From the NCBI GenBank assembly GCA_033239005.1, contig BSQZ01000120.1, positions 777,501 through 841,500 on the forward strand: a DNA stretch of 64,000 nt. Reading direction: 5' to 3'. The translations under genes were made by a program, and so were the position numbers. This document shows, in pieces, positions 1 to 13,285 of this stretch. The first letter of the stretch is position 1, and every line of letters begins with the position of its first letter. The notes under the pieces were generated by a model. It saw only the letters and a program-made list of their open reading frames with translations. It was not told the DNA's origin and made no database searches. Source of the stretch: Lamellibrachia satsuma. Its lineage: Eukaryota; Annelida; Polychaeta; Sabellida; Siboglinidae.

Positions 1-1150
1 AAAGCTTTCAATAAAGTGCCACACCAAAGATTGATACTTAAAATAAAAGCCCATGGTAATGATGTAATCAACTGGATAGAAAAGTGGCTTACACACAGAA
101 GACATAGAGTAATAGTAGATGGTGAGATTTCAAACTGGAAATCGGTTTTGAGTGGGGTACCACAGTGATCAGTATTAGGCCCTATACTGTTTTTAATATA
201 TATAAATGATCTAGAAGATGACATATCTAGTAAAGTACTCAAATTTGCAGATGACACAAAAGTATTCAGAAAGGTTAAAAATGATACAGATAAACAAAGT
301 TTACAGGATGATCTAGATAAATTAGTTAAATGGTCAGAAAAACAGCAAATGTTATTAAATTTTGGGAAGTGCAAATGTATACACATAGGGCATGGAAACA
401 TGGACGAAGAATATAAAATGGGGGATGCTGTACTAGGTAGAACCACACAAGAAAAGAACTTAGGAGTAACATTTAGTGCTGACATGAAAGTTTCAGAGCA
501 ATGTGGGATTGCTGCTTCAAAACGAAATCAAATTCTAGGAAAACTATCATGTATAAGGAGAAACAGCTAATTGTACCCCTGTACAAATCAATAGTTATAT
601 CACATTTGGAATATTGTATTCAAGCATGGAGGCCGTATCGTAAAAAGGACATAGACAAGCTAGAAAGAATACAACGAAAAGCAACTAAAATGATTCCAGA
701 ATTGAGAGACCTTAGTTATGAAAGTCGCTTATTACAAGGTGGTTTGACAACACTTGAGACCAGGAGACTAAGAGGAGACCAAATAGAAGTGTTTAAAATA
801 GTGAATGGTTATGAGGATGTTGATAGGAATATGTTATTCAAACTTAAAGAAGGCAGTATAACCAGAGGACACAAAGCAGCATTAGTTAAGGAGCAGTGTA
901 GGGTGGACATGAGAAAGTACTCTTTCTCACAGAGGGTGATAAATGAATGGAAGAAACTGCCAAATTATTGTGTTAATGCTAGTAGTGTGAATATGTTTAA
1001 AAATATAATTGACAGATATTTGATAAGGGTGGGCTACACATAGATGAGAAAATTGTTGGACTCTCGATAAGCCAATGGCTTCCTTGTCCACTTTGCCATC
1101 TGGAACTTGTTGTTTGGGATGGCAATCTTGTTAAATCTTGTTAAATCTAC
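1..1150 (+). mobile_element. Decayed CR1/jockey-type LINE, reverse transcriptase part
   Basis: This is the 3' part of a non-LTR retrotransposon reverse transcriptase. Frame 1 reads from the window edge through a SVLGPILFLIYINDL block and the catalytic FADD motif (about 248-262). It carries an in-frame TGA at 166-168, where the family normally has a Gln-Gly-Ser turn, and a stop at 568-570. Reading resumes in frame 3 with the thumb/C-terminal block (LEYCIQAWRPYRKKD, then KMIPELRDLSYESRL) and ends at a stop at 1041-1043. At least one nonsense change and one frameshift make it dead. The 3' end carries a short tandem TTGTTAAATC repeat near 1125-1148, as CR1/L2-like elements often do. Exon 4 of a GPCR copy follows at 1345, so the element may lie in that gene's last intron. 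The clade is inferred from motif style; the LINE identity is firm. Confidence 0.9.
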
Positions 1151-1191
1151 ATTAATAATTCAGTGTTGTTTCATTGGAACGGTTCACGCTG

Positions 1192-1295
1192 GTGTGTGTT
1201 TGTGTGCGCGCGCGCGTGTATGCGTATGTGTGCGTGTGTGTGTGTGCGTGCTTACATGCACGCATACGTGCATACATGCACGCGTGCAAGTGTTA
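1192..1295 (+). repeat. GT/GC/CATA-rich microsatellite in GPCR intron
   Basis: Imperfect TG, CG and CATACATG dinucleotide-type tract just upstream of the copy A last exon. Similar TG/CG-rich tracts occupy the same place before exon 4 of copy C (about 58990-59055) and copy D (40735-40940, inverted). This indicates an ancestral intron tract that was duplicated with the exons. Confidence 0.85.
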
Positions 1296-1344
1296 ATGAA
1301 CGTTACTCATATCAATCGAAGACATATTTGTTTTGTTCCTGTAG

Positions 1345-1572
1345 AAACTGACCGGCCAGTCCAGCAGTGCCGAAGCGGCCAGTGTGTTCGTCTTGATTCA
1401 ACTGACTCTGGCCGTCTTCAGCACGTCCTACAACATCGTTATCTACCTTATCTACAACGTTGAGTTCCGCAAATCGTTTCTCAGCATCTTCTGCTGCGTC
1501 CGGCGATCGACCGTGCATCCGTCTCTCCCGCTGGACCTCCCAGAAACACCGGCCCCACCAACTGTTAATTAA
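1345..1572 (+). CDS. GPCR copy A, last coding exon (TM7 and C-tail), partial gene
   Basis: This is the terminal exon of a rhodopsin-type GPCR. A polypyrimidine/AG acceptor (TTCCTGTAG ending at 1344) opens an intact 228-nt frame to a TAA. The product begins [13 protein letters not shown], continues through TM7 with LTLAVFSTSYNIVIYLIYN and the helix-8-like EFRKSFLSIFCC, and ends in a Pro/Ser-rich tail. The NPxxY motif is NIVIY: the Asn and Tyr are kept and the Pro is lost, as in the other copies. The length matches exon 4 of copies B (46924-47151) and C (59100-59327) exactly, and the sequence is very similar. Exons 1-3 are not in the window; upstream lie a GT-rich intron tract and a dead LINE. 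It is either the end of a real gene extending left of the window or an orphan exon like F and G. There is no inactivating change in what is visible. Confidence 0.75.
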   Translation, partial: KLTGQSSSAEAASVFVLIQLTLAVFSTSYNIVIYLIYNVEFRKSFLSIFCCVRRSTVHPSLPLDLPETPAPPTVN

Positions 1573-2520
1573 AAACATACGAAACTCGTCGTTCCGCGGT
1601 GATTGCACAGTCTCGACAGCTGTCGTAATAGTGTCACACAACGAACGTACAATAAGTAACACTTTTGATTTAAGTAACATGGAGTATCAGCATATGCCGC
1701 GATAGCGTGAAACGACTAAGGTCTGACTGTGGTCTCAGTAAGTGCCTCGACAGGGAAACACGTTCAACCTGTCTCTACCGCTTTCCATCAGTGATTGTCG
1801 TGTAAGCTTGACGTCATCAAAATGTAGTTCCACAGTGTCTCAATGATGGTCGTGTAAGTGTGACGTCATCGTGACGATACTAACGTACGGTGTATCAGCA
1901 ATTTACCTAACAGTTCCGTGACGTTTTACCTAGCAACCATATCAGGCCCGTCAAGCTATCAAAAAAAATGTCCGTAAATTTAAAACTACCAGTCACTGAG
2001 CAGTGTTTCTCGTTGAACCTATGGCTTAATGTATGCGGACGTTAACCTGGAAGTTAACGAAAACTGCTGGCAAATGTAATGCATAAGTTAGCATTCCTTG
2101 GTGTAAACAAATGTTGTGTGAATAGTGATTGTGGAAATGTGAGTTGGTAACTGGAAGGTTCTACTGTTAAACGCAAGATGGCGAACTTTCGAATGTCGAT
2201 CGCTGTTCCACCATATGTATGTGTGATGTTATAGAAGTTAAGTTAAGATTAATTATTGTGATGTATGTAAATGTAAGAGTGGCCGACGTCATTAAATGAA
2301 ATGAGCAATACGAATTATTGAAACATTGGCGTATAGATCTATGCTAACGCCCAATAGTGTTCGTAGGTATTCAAACGTTAGAACAGCCAAGTTTTGCTTT
2401 CCGATACTAGCTGTGTTGTTTCTGTTTAATACCATTAACCATTATTATTGGAATGATGTATTCTTTGGCAAAACAATAACTCTTTATATATTTGCGTAAT
2501 TGTCGTGGACTCTCTCATTT
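1573..2520 (+). repeat. Duplicated 3' flank of GPCR copy A
   Basis: Non-coding sequence after the stop codon that aligns by eye with the flanks after copy B (47152-47865) and copy C (59328-60415), and inverted after copy D (39740-40510). Shared landmarks are the block right after the stop, TGACGTCA-like sites (about 1811 and 1861), a block near 1905-2100, and a terminal block around 2330-2470 matching 60290-60410. The duplicated unit therefore extended at least about 0.9 kb beyond the gene. No gene is recognised here. Confidence 0.75.
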
Positions 2521-2962
2521 AATCTACATCATTACGTGTCGTACGTCCGTTGTCTCTCGCTCGCGCTTTCACAGTAAAATTAATATCATATCACTAACAT
2601 CAATTAAATTAGTTTATACGAGTTGTTTTAAATATGATCCTAGAACAAACTAAGAAATATGTTGGGTGTGTTATAAAGTTTAAATTGTATAATAATGGTA
2701 TTCATCTATTTAATTCTTTTGTGAGACGTTTCATCGTTAAACATTGCATGTAGTTGCCTGGCTTGAATACATCTTTGAAATCGATGGATCTAATTATACA
2801 CATAACAAAACACTCGACATCGACATTGTCATAGATATATCTAAACCAATTTTGTCTCACAAATCCTGGCGTTTGGCCGGAATTGCGGGGAAGTAGGGTT
2901 GACGATTAACAGGCGCACCTGATCGTGTCAGGAGAACATTGGACAAAATAGCAAAAAGTAGT

Positions 2963-3252
2963 TCCCTCCCTCCCTCCATCCCTCCCTCCCTCCCTCCCTT
3001 CCTCCCTCCCTCCCTCCCTCCCTCCCTCCCTCCCTCCCTCCCCCTCCCTCCCCTCCCACCCTCCCTCCCTCCCTCCCTCCCTCCCTCCCTCCCACCCTCC
3101 CTCCCTCCCTCCTCCTCCCTCCCTCCCTCCCTCCCTCCCACCATTCCTCCCTCCTCCCTACCTCCTCCCTCCCTCCCCTCCCCTCCCCTCCCCTACCTCC
3201 CTCCCTCCCTCCCTCCCTCCTCCCACCCTCCCTCCCTCCCTCTCCTCCCCTC
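2963..3252 (+). repeat. CCCT/CCTC polypyrimidine repeat
   Basis: Nearly pure CCCT/CCTC tract of about 290 bp, purine-rich on the other strand. Open frames through it (Pro/Leu/Ser or Gly/Arg/Glu repeats) are repeat artefacts. Long homopurine-homopyrimidine tracts can form triplex structure. Confidence 0.95.
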
Positions 3253-3254
3253 CC

Positions 3255-3500
3255 GGAAAACTTCACATAGACATCCACCAGGGACAATAAACAGTTCACA
3301 CAGACATCCAGAGGGGCGATAAAGAGTTCACACAGACACCCAACTGGGGGGTGAAGATTTAACGCAGACATCCACCGAGGGCGATGAAGAGTTCACATAT
3401 ACATCCTACGGGGGCTATGAAGAGGTCACACAGACATCCACCAAGGGCGATGCCGATTAACAGTTCACACAGACATGCACCAAGGACAGAAGAATCATTC
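3255..3500 (+). repeat. Degenerate ~33-bp minisatellite
   Basis: About seven imperfect units built on GATGAAGAGTTCACACAGAC followed by ATCCACCGAGGGC. Units recur in inverted orientation at 3797-3887 and again forward at 3985-4135, with TA/TG tracts between the blocks. Confidence 0.85.
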
Positions 3501-3516
3501 ACACACACACACAATT

Positions 3517-3798
<282 letters not shown>

Positions 3799-3880
3799 CA
3801 CTTCATAGCCCCAGGTGGATGTCTGCGTTAACTCTTCATCGCCCCAGTGTATGTATGTGTGAATGATTCTTCTGTCCTTG

Positions 3881-3980
<100 letters not shown>

Positions 3981-4139
3981 ACCGAAGGCCGATGAAGAGG
4001 TAAAAAACACACAATCACCAGGGACGGATGAAGAGTTCACATATACATCAACCGAATAAGTGGACACATAGAAAGCCACCGGAGTTGATGAAGAGGTGAT
4101 GAAACATTTATTAAGAGCCGATGAAGAGTTCACGCCGAC

Positions 4140-5010
4140 AAAAGAATCAACAAATAATGTGTAATATATCACGGCGTTCAAAGGAATGACACCCGATGAC
4201 ACCAACGGATAGAATGAATATTCAATGATGACGCACTCTGTGGTGGCGTTTGACTCACAACCAAAAGAGTATTGAATCCCGAATTCCCTTCTAAGAATAA
4301 TTATTTTCTTGAAAGCAAACTTACCTTCAATGAGCATGTCCACAGTTAGTAAAATTACACCGTTAGATTTGTTCATAAAGTTGTAATATGTCTGCTGATA
4401 GCCCAGAACGTAGACAAAGATATTCAGCTACCAAGCCTAATTCAATAACTTTGAGCACTTCGAACTGTTGTAAACCGCTAGCAGGTCGAACGACGTGAAG
4501 ATCTGACCTCTGAGGCGACAGCCACCATGAGGAAGAATCTAAGTAATACTAAGAAGTATAAAGTGACGATGATATCTCCGTACGTGTCTGTCTATGCTAA
4601 TTACAGTCGCTGTGCTGCGTCAAAACTTCTGGCTACGATGCGCGATGCTAGAATACAGAGCGATCGATCCGAGCTGTGTTGCGTCACACAAACAGAGAGC
4701 TATTCATAAAAAGCCCACAGCAAAACACAGCGCCGACGGGCCGCCTACTTCATCCACGATTACCGACCAAGCTGAATGATCGTCGAGCGCTCGGAGGCTG
4801 TGAGACGACCGCACGACAACCTCACAACAACAAAATTATATACCTGGCGATTAAATCAGGCGGCTATTCGTCGACTCTACGTGTCCAAACCCGTGTGCGC
4901 TTTGACTAGACTGGCCCCTAATCGCTCACAATGCTCGTCTCGAGACGTTGCACAAACACCGACCGGATTTCACGTGTATGACAGGCCGATAGGGCCATAA
5001 ACGCAGTTTT
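4140..5010. other. No gene recognised
   Basis: Mixed-composition sequence with short open frames of 60-80 residues in several frames. None has a recognisable domain or splice context. Confidence 0.5.
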
Positions 5011-5014
5011 TGGT

Positions 5015-5275
5015 TAAGCGTTGAATTAGATAGAAGCGCGTTGATATAATTATCAACCACTGAAAACACAAAGATAGTAGCGCGTTGATATATCAAGCAA
5101 TGAAAATGCGAACATAGTTTCGCGTTGAAATAGATTATAACGCGTTGATAAATCAACCAATGAGAACTATGAGATAGTAACGCGTTGATATATCAACCAG
5201 TAAAAACGCGAAGATAGTAACGCGTTGATATATCATCCAATGAAAACGCGGAAGTAGTTACGCATTGAATTACAT
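5015..5275 (+). repeat. Degenerate ~43-bp minisatellite
   Basis: Six imperfect units, each with a GCGTTGATATATCAACCA-like core and an AACGCGAAGATAGTA-like end. The core is partly palindromic (TTGATATATCAA). Confidence 0.85.
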
Positions 5276-5724
5276 AGGACAACTCGTTTAGTCTTAGTTG
5301 CGCATTATGCGGTAATTTACACTAATGCGTGCGAAAGTAGTTGCTGGCAACATTCTGTTCAACGTAAAATAAGAAATGCCTATTTGCCGCATCCAAGGAG
5401 CACAAGACAAGAGCGCCTACATAGACATTCTAATTCCGCTTTCTTCCTGACAATATATTTAAACGTATAGGCGATGACTGCCTCCGCCTTGGAACAATTG
5501 TTTATTTCTGGCACGCCAAACTGTCAACGAGTGCCCGGTCTAAACATATCAGTCTCAAGTAAAGTTATTCTAAATTCATTGCATCCCATTCCGTGAATTA
5601 CTTTTAACAATGTAAAACAAGCAGATAATACGAATATCAAACATAGTAACTGGGGGAGGGGGGCATTCTCGAATTGTAAGGCCTGACGTATTTTAAGATA
5701 AAGATTATTGACATAAAACAACAC

Positions 5725-6045
5725 CCATGTTACATTTAATAAAGATAACATAACAACAAACGACTGCCAATTGTGTATGTGTTTGCAACGTTGTATACTA
5801 TTATCATGTTACATTTAATAAAGATAACAACAAACGACTGCCAATTGTGTATGTGTTTACAACGTTGTATACTATTATCATGTTACATTTAATAAAGATA
5901 ACAACAAACGACTGCCAATTGTGTATGTGTTTACAACGTTGTATACTATTATCATGTTACATTTACTAAAGATAACAACAAACGACTGTCAATTGTGTAT
6001 GCGTTTACAACGTTGTATACTATTATCATGTTACATTTAATAACA
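5725..6045 (+). repeat. 74-bp tandem repeat, about 4.3 copies
   Basis: CATGTTACATTTA recurs at about 5727, 5805, 5879, 5953 and 6027. Spacing is exactly 74 bp except the first, which holds a 4-bp insertion. Copies are nearly identical, implying recent expansion. Confidence 0.95.
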
Positions 6046-6049
6046 ATAA

Positions 6050-7330
6050 TAACAAATATCAATGCAAATAATAATAATAATATTAATACTAATACAATTA
6101 GTCAGGAACCTGAGCTCAGAGGCGCAAGAAACCAGATATGGGGAAGAACCTAGTTTCAGAGTAAGCGAGCCCGGCCGCGATGGCACATTACATACCCACT
6201 AAGACATCTGGTGTGTGAAATTCGTGAACATTACATATCTTTTTTTCACACAAATTGCTTCAACGCATGACACCCCTGCATTTCTGCCATGAAATTCCCC
6301 AAATTCCAAAATATGAGTCCATCCTACCTAATGGCCCTGTGTCATTCCGCAACAGATATACCAACTGGCATCATTTCAAAGCTCAGATGCTACTGTGCAC
6401 AAAAACATCACTTACAATCACACATTCACACAATTTCTGCTCTCACTAATACATCCAAACTGCACAATTCATTTTTTCCTAGGGACTCTTTATCGTTGTA
6501 ATGGCAGATGCATTCTCACTGTGGTCCGTGCCCCTCTGCATCAAGCGATGACGCGTTTGTGGCTGCCGTAAATACATAGATTTACCAACTTTCTCGCCAT
6601 ATGCCCTTTCCCCGGACAGCAGAATCGCCACCGTTCCAACGGGGGATCTATCAAAACCTCGTCAAAGCGACCCGCCGCTTGCTTCGAGCTAGTGGGAGGG
6701 GTACCGCGAGAGTCAACCGAGACGCCGGGCGCCGACATCTCGCAATCTGCTTTTCATCTTTTGAAGGTATCACCAGGCCCTTGAATTTCAGTCTAAAAAA
6801 TGACGCTTGGCGATTTGCGTCTGTCGAGAAAATCAACTCGCGTTGCGTAGAATAATTACAAATGGGAGAAAGGTCTCGTATTTGTGTCATCCAGTGTAGT
6901 GTATCGGTCTCTGTAGGAAATGAGATTTAGTTATGCAAAAACCAATCCGGCTACTGAAGGAGAGCAGACCACAAATAGATAGTACTCTGGTACAATATGA
7001 CAAGAGAAAAGGGGAGGGAGGAAGGGGGAAAGAGAAAGGGGAGGGAGGAAGGGGAAAGAGAAACATAGAGAGAGAGAGAGGGAGGGAAACGTCACGAGAC
7101 GCACGCACGCTCGCACCCAGCACGCACGCACGTACACGCGCACACGACGTGTGTTGGAAACCAAAATAAACACAGCAAATAAGCTATTTTGCCTGATGTT
7201 ATCACTCAGTGGGACTAAATTAGCGCTACTCCTTGGTCGTTGCAATTTTGATCGACCGGGGAAAGGAATTTCTTTTGTTTCTTGTTTAGTAGTTGTTTAT
7301 ATTTTTAAGTGTTATTACTTGCAGTGGAGG
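6050..7330. other. No gene recognised; local A/G-rich and CA/CG tracts
   Basis: Contains an AT-rich AATAAT tract (about 6045-6095), a GGGAGGAAGG-type purine tract (7000-7090) and a CACG-type tract (7100-7145). Short open frames have no recognisable domain. Confidence 0.5.
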
Positions 7331-7334
7331 AGCG

Positions 7335-7450
7335 CTTTTGGTTTTAAGTTTTAGTTCACTACTTGTTTTATTTGGTGGTTATAAGTTTCAGTTCACTACT
7401 TGTTTTATTTGGTGGTTTTAAGTTTTAGTTCACTACTTGTTTTATTTGAT
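7335..7450 (+). repeat. ~38-bp tandem repeat, about 3 copies
   Basis: The unit contains AGTTCACTACTTGTTTTATT and recurs three times at about 38-bp spacing. Confidence 0.9.
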
Positions 7451-8064
7451 GATTTCAATCATCAGTGATTTGAGTTTGAACAGCTACGCCTACGTATCAA
7501 TAATTCAGTAGTGACCGCCACTCAGCTGGAATCGCCTGTGAATGACCTAAAGATAGAATATCACTTTGGCATACAAAACATTTTTATGAGAACTTAAATT
7601 AAGTTACTGAAAAAAACGTTAATGTCCGCGAACATGAAAACCGACCAAACAACACAGTTTAATAAGATTTAACAAGATTGCCTTTTAATGCAAAACACAC
7701 AGATGGTAAGTGGACAGGGATTGCATTGGTTTATCGAGTGTGCAACGATTATTCCCTATGTGTAACCCGCCCTACTGAGATATCTGTCAACTTTGCGTTT
7801 AAACATACTCACATTGATAGCATTTACACACACAGTATATTATTTGTTTCGTTCATCCTCTGTGCTAAAGAATAATTTATTTATTATATTTTCTATAAGT
7901 GAAAAAAAAATACTTAAAAACTTATTTTTTTAACTCCTCTTAGCGGCCGTGTCTCTAGGGTAGTTAAGGCATAATCTCTTAGGTGTTTTACGTTCTGGAA
8001 GCAGTGTGAAGGTGGTCATTTCCCCCGCTACGTTGACACTTGGTCTGCCAAGTCCCACGTAGCT

Positions 8065-8308
8065 AGCAAGCGTTCGGTGCTCCCACCTGTACCTGTAGAT
8101 GTACGCGGTCTGTACACCGGATACACAAGCGTTCGGTGCTCCTCACCTGTACCTGTAGATGTACGCGGTCTGTACACCGGATACACAAGCGTTCGGTGCT
8201 CCTCACCTGTACCTGTAGATGTACGCGGTCTGTACACCGGATACACAAGCGTTCGGTGCTCCTCACCTGTACCTGTAGATGTACGCGGTCTGCACACCGG
8301 ATACATAA
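8065..8308 (+). repeat. 60-bp minisatellite, about 4 copies
   Basis: Units begin near CAAGCGTTCGGTGCTCC and contain GATGTACGCGGTCTGTACAC; spacing is exactly 60 bp. Because 60 is a multiple of three, all six frames can stay open, which explains the repetitive peptides on both strands. These are not evidence of coding. Confidence 0.95.
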
Positions 8309-8546
8309 GCGAAACAAAACAGCGTTGTTTGATCGCTCAGGCGACGCCAAAACAAATCAAATGTTAAGGTGTTGGTTAGCATTTGACTAAGCCGTTTCTA
8401 TAAGACGCAAAACTGTTGCTACGGAAGTGTGATTTAGCTGTTACCGTAACGCAGTAAAACTACATCGCTGCATGTTGCTGGGTTGAAGGCAGCGAGAAAT
8501 GTGACACATTGTATGAATGCAGCCACTATTGAGAAGAGTCTTCGCT

Positions 8547-8975
<429 letters not shown>

Positions 8976-9664
8976 CGTGCGTATGTTCGTATTTTTGTGT
9001 GTGCGTGTGTGCATGTTTGCGAACGGTCGAGCGTGCGATTGTGCGCGTGTGCGTGTTTGTGCTTGTGCATGTGCGAATGTCTTGGTGTGTTATTGTGCGT
9101 GTGTGCGCAGTGCGTGCGCGCGCGCTTACGTGTTGCATATCAGATCATGTGTTGGCCAGTCGTCAGCGCACATCAGTTACAAATCAAAGCATTGTTTGCC
9201 ATAGCAGCAATAAAGCCGTATTTGGTTCTTTTATCTTTTTTAAGCCGGCACAAGCCGCTTCTGATGTTTCCCCGGCGAACGATTTCCGTGTGAAGTCCTC
9301 AACCATGCGGTAAGACAGGCCGCGTGATGGCTTAGTCTGATGCTGCACCATTGCATTATGGCTTATTGAAAAGAAATGTTCTAACGAAACGCGTTACACC
9401 TGCTTAAGTACCCGAACGCTTTTCCCGAAATAAGCGTCATTTGATGCGCGACTGCGGCAGGACGCACTCACATCGCTTCAGGCGTTGTCGATAACTAATC
9501 ATTGAGCTGACTTCTAGCGACACCATGCAACCAGACACCGTGATACGTTTTTCCGTAACATTTATTTTTAATGAATTCAGACTCGTGCCTGTCTGAATTT
9601 CTTAGAATAACGAACTTAACCTGCACACGTCTGCATAGTGTGTAGTACGTGGCCCAACCCAATT

Positions 9665-9790
9665 AACGTTATGTGATCTTATGGACGTAACGTTATATGA
9701 TTTAATGAATGCAACGTTATATGATCTAATGGATGTAACTTTATATGATATAATGAATGTAACGTTATATGATCTACTGGAAGTAACGGA
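9665..9790 (+). repeat. ~24-bp minisatellite
   Basis: About five units of GTAACGTTATATGATCTAAT plus GGAT or GAAT, imperfect. Confidence 0.85.
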
Positions 9791-10129
9791 ATAAACCCTC
9801 ACAGAAACTCCAGAGTGGAGCCCGAAGACAGCTTGATGTCAACAATGCCATCATTCCGACAACTTATGCTGCTGAGCTGGTGCTACATGTAATGTATACG
9901 ACTCCACCAGTTAGGCGGGGGAGGCACCCGACGACTGGGCAGTGGTCTCCATACTCTTCGCCAAGGTTTCCAACCTAGAGAAGAAATTCCTGTGGCGCAC
10001 AACATTGTCTTTCGAGACAGAAGGATGTCGATGGACCGCAAAGTCCTGCTCTACAGGTCAACATTTCAGCGCACTACGCCTAATCGTCATCTGTGCGGAT
10101 ATAACGAGTCACCACAGCGATGGTCATCT

Positions 10130-10578
10130 CCACTGCACAGTAACCGGCCGCCCGTCAAACAACGCTCTGCACAGTAACTGGCCGCCCGTCAAACAACGCA
10201 CTGCACAGTAACCGGCCGCCCGTCAAACAACGCTCTACACAGTAACCGGCCGCCCGTCAAACAACACTCTGCACAGGAACCGGCCGCCCGTCAAACAACG
10301 CTCTGCACAGTAACCGGCCGCCCGTCAAACAACGCACTGCACAGTAACCGGCCGCCCGTCAAACAACGCTCTGCACAGTAACCGGCCGCCCGTCAAACAA
10401 CGCACTGCACAGTAACCGGCCGCCCGTCAAACAACGCTCTGCACAGTAACCGGCCGCCCGTCAAACAACGCACTGCACAGTAACCGGCCGCCCGTCAAAC
10501 AACGCACTGCACAGTAACCGGCCGCCCGTCAAACAACGCACTGCACAGTAACCGGCCGCCCGTCAAACAACGCTCTGT
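10130..10578 (+). repeat. 34-bp GC-rich minisatellite, about 13 copies
   Basis: The unit contains GTAACCGGCCGCCCGTCAAA and then CAACGCWCTGCACA, with exact 34-bp spacing. Alternating CGCT and CGCA variants suggest a two-unit (68-bp) higher-order amplification. Confidence 0.95.
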
Positions 10579-10708
10579 GGACGCGATCCTCCCGTTACGA
10601 TGGATCACTCATTTGGCAGTAAAAGCATCATCGTAAATTCGCACTTACTCTTCAGAAGAGCCATCCCTTGGTAGAAACAATATGACATTAGCATGCCGTG
10701 CCAGCGAT

Positions 10709-11019
10709 CTAGTGTGGACAATAAGGTAAACACTGTACATCGTGGTTACTGGGACGACATTGAAGGTGACACCACTCTCGTCTCTAGTGTGGACAATAAG
10801 GTAAACACTGTACATCGTGGTTACTAGGACGACATTGAAGGTGACACCACTCTCGTCTCTAGTGTGGACAATAAGGTAAACACTGTACATCGTGGTTACT
10901 GGGACGACATTGAAGGTGACACCACTCTCGTCTCTAGTGTGGACAATAAGGTAAACACTGTACATCGTGGTTACTAGGACGAAATTGAAGGTGACACCAC
11001 TCTCGTCTCTAGTGTGGAT
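10709..11019 (+). repeat. 75-bp tandem repeat, about 4 copies
   Basis: AGTGTGGACAATAAGG starts at 10711, 10786, 10861 and 10936, with a partial copy at 11011. Units alternate between GGTTACTGGGACG and GGTTACTAGGACG, so the array is two copies of a 150-bp dimer. The long minus-strand frame exists only because 75 is divisible by three. Confidence 0.95.
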
Positions 11020-11696
11020 CGAATTTAAAACTATTATTTTTATACATCATATGTATTTGTACATACAGTGCTGTATAGATTTCTATAAAATACACATAAT
11101 TGTTGCCAACTGTGGAATATGACGAGTGAACGACAGATAGTAACACGTCAAGAATGGCTGTTGAATAAGACTCGAACGAAACTGGGTATGACGAATATCT
11201 TATAACAAAAATGCGTTTTTGTTTGAGTGAGTGAGTAAGTGAGAGCGTGCGTGCGTGCGTGCGTGTGTGTGCGTGTGCGTGACAACTATCCGTCATTCGT
11301 GCGGAGACTCCATCATTTTGACATATACAAAAAAAATTTAATTTACGTCATATGATGTTCAAAGGACAACACATTTGTGATGAAATCATTTTTCTTTTTA
11401 TTCTTAACGATTCGTGCACATCCGTGAAAGTGTTCAATGACACAATCGTCTAGGTGCCAGGAAGAGATAGTTGGGCTAATTTGGTAGTTAGTGTCTTCAA
11501 ATTCCGATGGTTAGTTGCGTAATCGATTGCCTGTTTAAGGAAATTCAGCAGAGAAAAAACGATAGTAGGTCCAGTCGCACGATAACAATAATAAAGAATT
11601 TTTAGAAGGGCTAATTCCCACCATGTGGATCGATGAGCTGTACATGGCATACAATAATATTCACATGGTATAAAATACTATTTGAATATAAAAACA

Positions 11697-11966
<270 letters not shown>

Positions 11967-12214
11967 TTGAAGCTAACTGTTGATATAAGTGGTAGATAAA
12001 GGCACAATAAATAAATAATTAAATTACTTTAGAAATAAATACATTAAATAATATTTAGAAAACCTTAAAATTTTGGTGAGAATCCTAATGCAAAATGAAC
12101 GTGAATCACAAATATGGGTCCATCCATAGTGTCCATCACACATTCTATTCATTTACATATATTTGATGTGACTAATAAAAATGTGAGTCTTTAAAGTTTT
12201 CCAAATTTTTGTTA

Positions 12215-12916
12215 GCGTTTTTTTAATTATGAATTTTTCCGGCCAACACATTCCAAAGTCGAGACGCTGTTGTTCCAAATGTAGATTCACCAATGCTCTT
12301 CATAGTGATGCATTGGTGCAGTGTTGGCGCATAGTCCTTGCGTGGGCGCAGGTCAGGAGTTCGTATGTGGAACAATTCGGACAAGTAAGTCGGCGCCAAA
12401 CCATTGACGCATCGGTACGCCAACACTAGCACCTTGAAATGTATTCGACTTGCTACCGGCAGCCAGTGTAAACCCATTGGGACTAGTGTTATGTGATCGT
12501 GCCTACTGGTGAGCGTAATTGGTCTGGGGGTATAGTTCCGTATTCGTTGCATTCGAAATATCTGTGATGCCGGAAGGTTAACTAAGAGTGAATTACAGTA
12601 ATCTAGGCGAGATGTAAATAGTTCGTTTACAGCACTTTTGGTGGCTTCTGTTGTAAAATAGTGACGTATTGATGACAGTCTGTACATATGATAGTTAAGC
12701 AGCACACACAGCTGTCACATGATGTATCATCGTCAGATGTTGGTCCATATGAACTCCCAAGTTTCGTACACCGTCAGTGGACATGGAGCAAACTCCATAT
12801 AACTTGAGATTATGTTTTGATGTAAAAAATATCATCTCAGTGTTGTCATCATTCAGTTTCAGAATGCGAAGAGTCATCCACTGTCGGACTTCCCTAATGC
12901 AGTATGACACATCCAC
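12215..12916 (-). mobile_element. Decayed L2/CR1-type LINE, reverse transcriptase C-terminal half
   Basis: Minus-strand remains of a LINE reverse transcriptase. The upstream piece (12916 to about 12695) carries a post-palm block (WMTLRILKLNDDNTEMI, then VRNLGVHMDQHLTM), and the frame then shifts. The second piece (12705-12223) carries the thumb block (TSRLDYCNSLLVNLP, then LHWLPVASRIHFK and CVNGLAPTYLSEL). This is the typical order for L2/CR1 elements. The palm with the FADD motif is missing; a 35-bp minisatellite (12880-13090) sits where upstream sequence would be. The element is 5' truncated and frameshifted. Confidence 0.88.
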
Positions 12917-13090
12917 TGTCTGACTTCCCTAATGCAGTCTGACTCATCCACTGTCTAACTTCCCTAATGCAGTATGACTCATCCACTGTCTAACTTCCCT
13001 AATGCAGTCTAACTAATCCACTGTCTGACTTCCCTAATGCAGTTTGAGTCATCAACTGTCTAACTTCCCTAATGCAGTATGTGAGTCGTC
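12880..13090 (+). repeat. 35-bp minisatellite, about 6 copies
   Basis: The unit is built on CATCCACTGTCTGACTTCCC followed by TAATGCAGTCTGACT. The first unit overlaps the LINE coding sequence (on the minus strand the unit reads into the WMTLRI region), so the array probably grew from LINE sequence. Confidence 0.88.
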
Positions 13091-13194
13091 TCACTGTTTC
13101 CGCTTGGTCGCCCGGCACAGCTGGATTGTAGGATGAATATAGCTTAATATGATAGTCGGACGAAGAAGAGAGTGGAACAAATACTGGCCAGAGA

Positions 13195-13285
13195 AGACGA
13201 AAGACTGGATAGGGAAGACGAAAGACTGGATAAGGAAGACGAAAGACTGGCCAGGGAAGACGAAAGACTGGCCAGGAAAAATGTA
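13195..13285 (+). repeat. 21-bp minisatellite, 4 copies
   Basis: GAAGACGAAAGACTGG-type unit with AAAGACTGG starts at 13201, 13222, 13243 and 13264. Confidence 0.9.

Noticed and set aside
2857..3371. Gly/Arg/Glu- or Pro-rich proteins at the CCCT repeat
   Set aside because: Pure low-complexity polypyrimidine sequence explains the open frames in all phases.
8065..8308. Possible CRISPR-like array or repeat protein at the 60-bp, 34-bp and 61-bp arrays
   Set aside because: Units abut with no unique spacers and the genome is eukaryotic; these are ordinary minisatellites.
10645..10965. Repeat protein of TRDESGVTFNVV units
   Set aside because: Created by a 75-bp tandem repeat (divisible by three) with no coding flanks.
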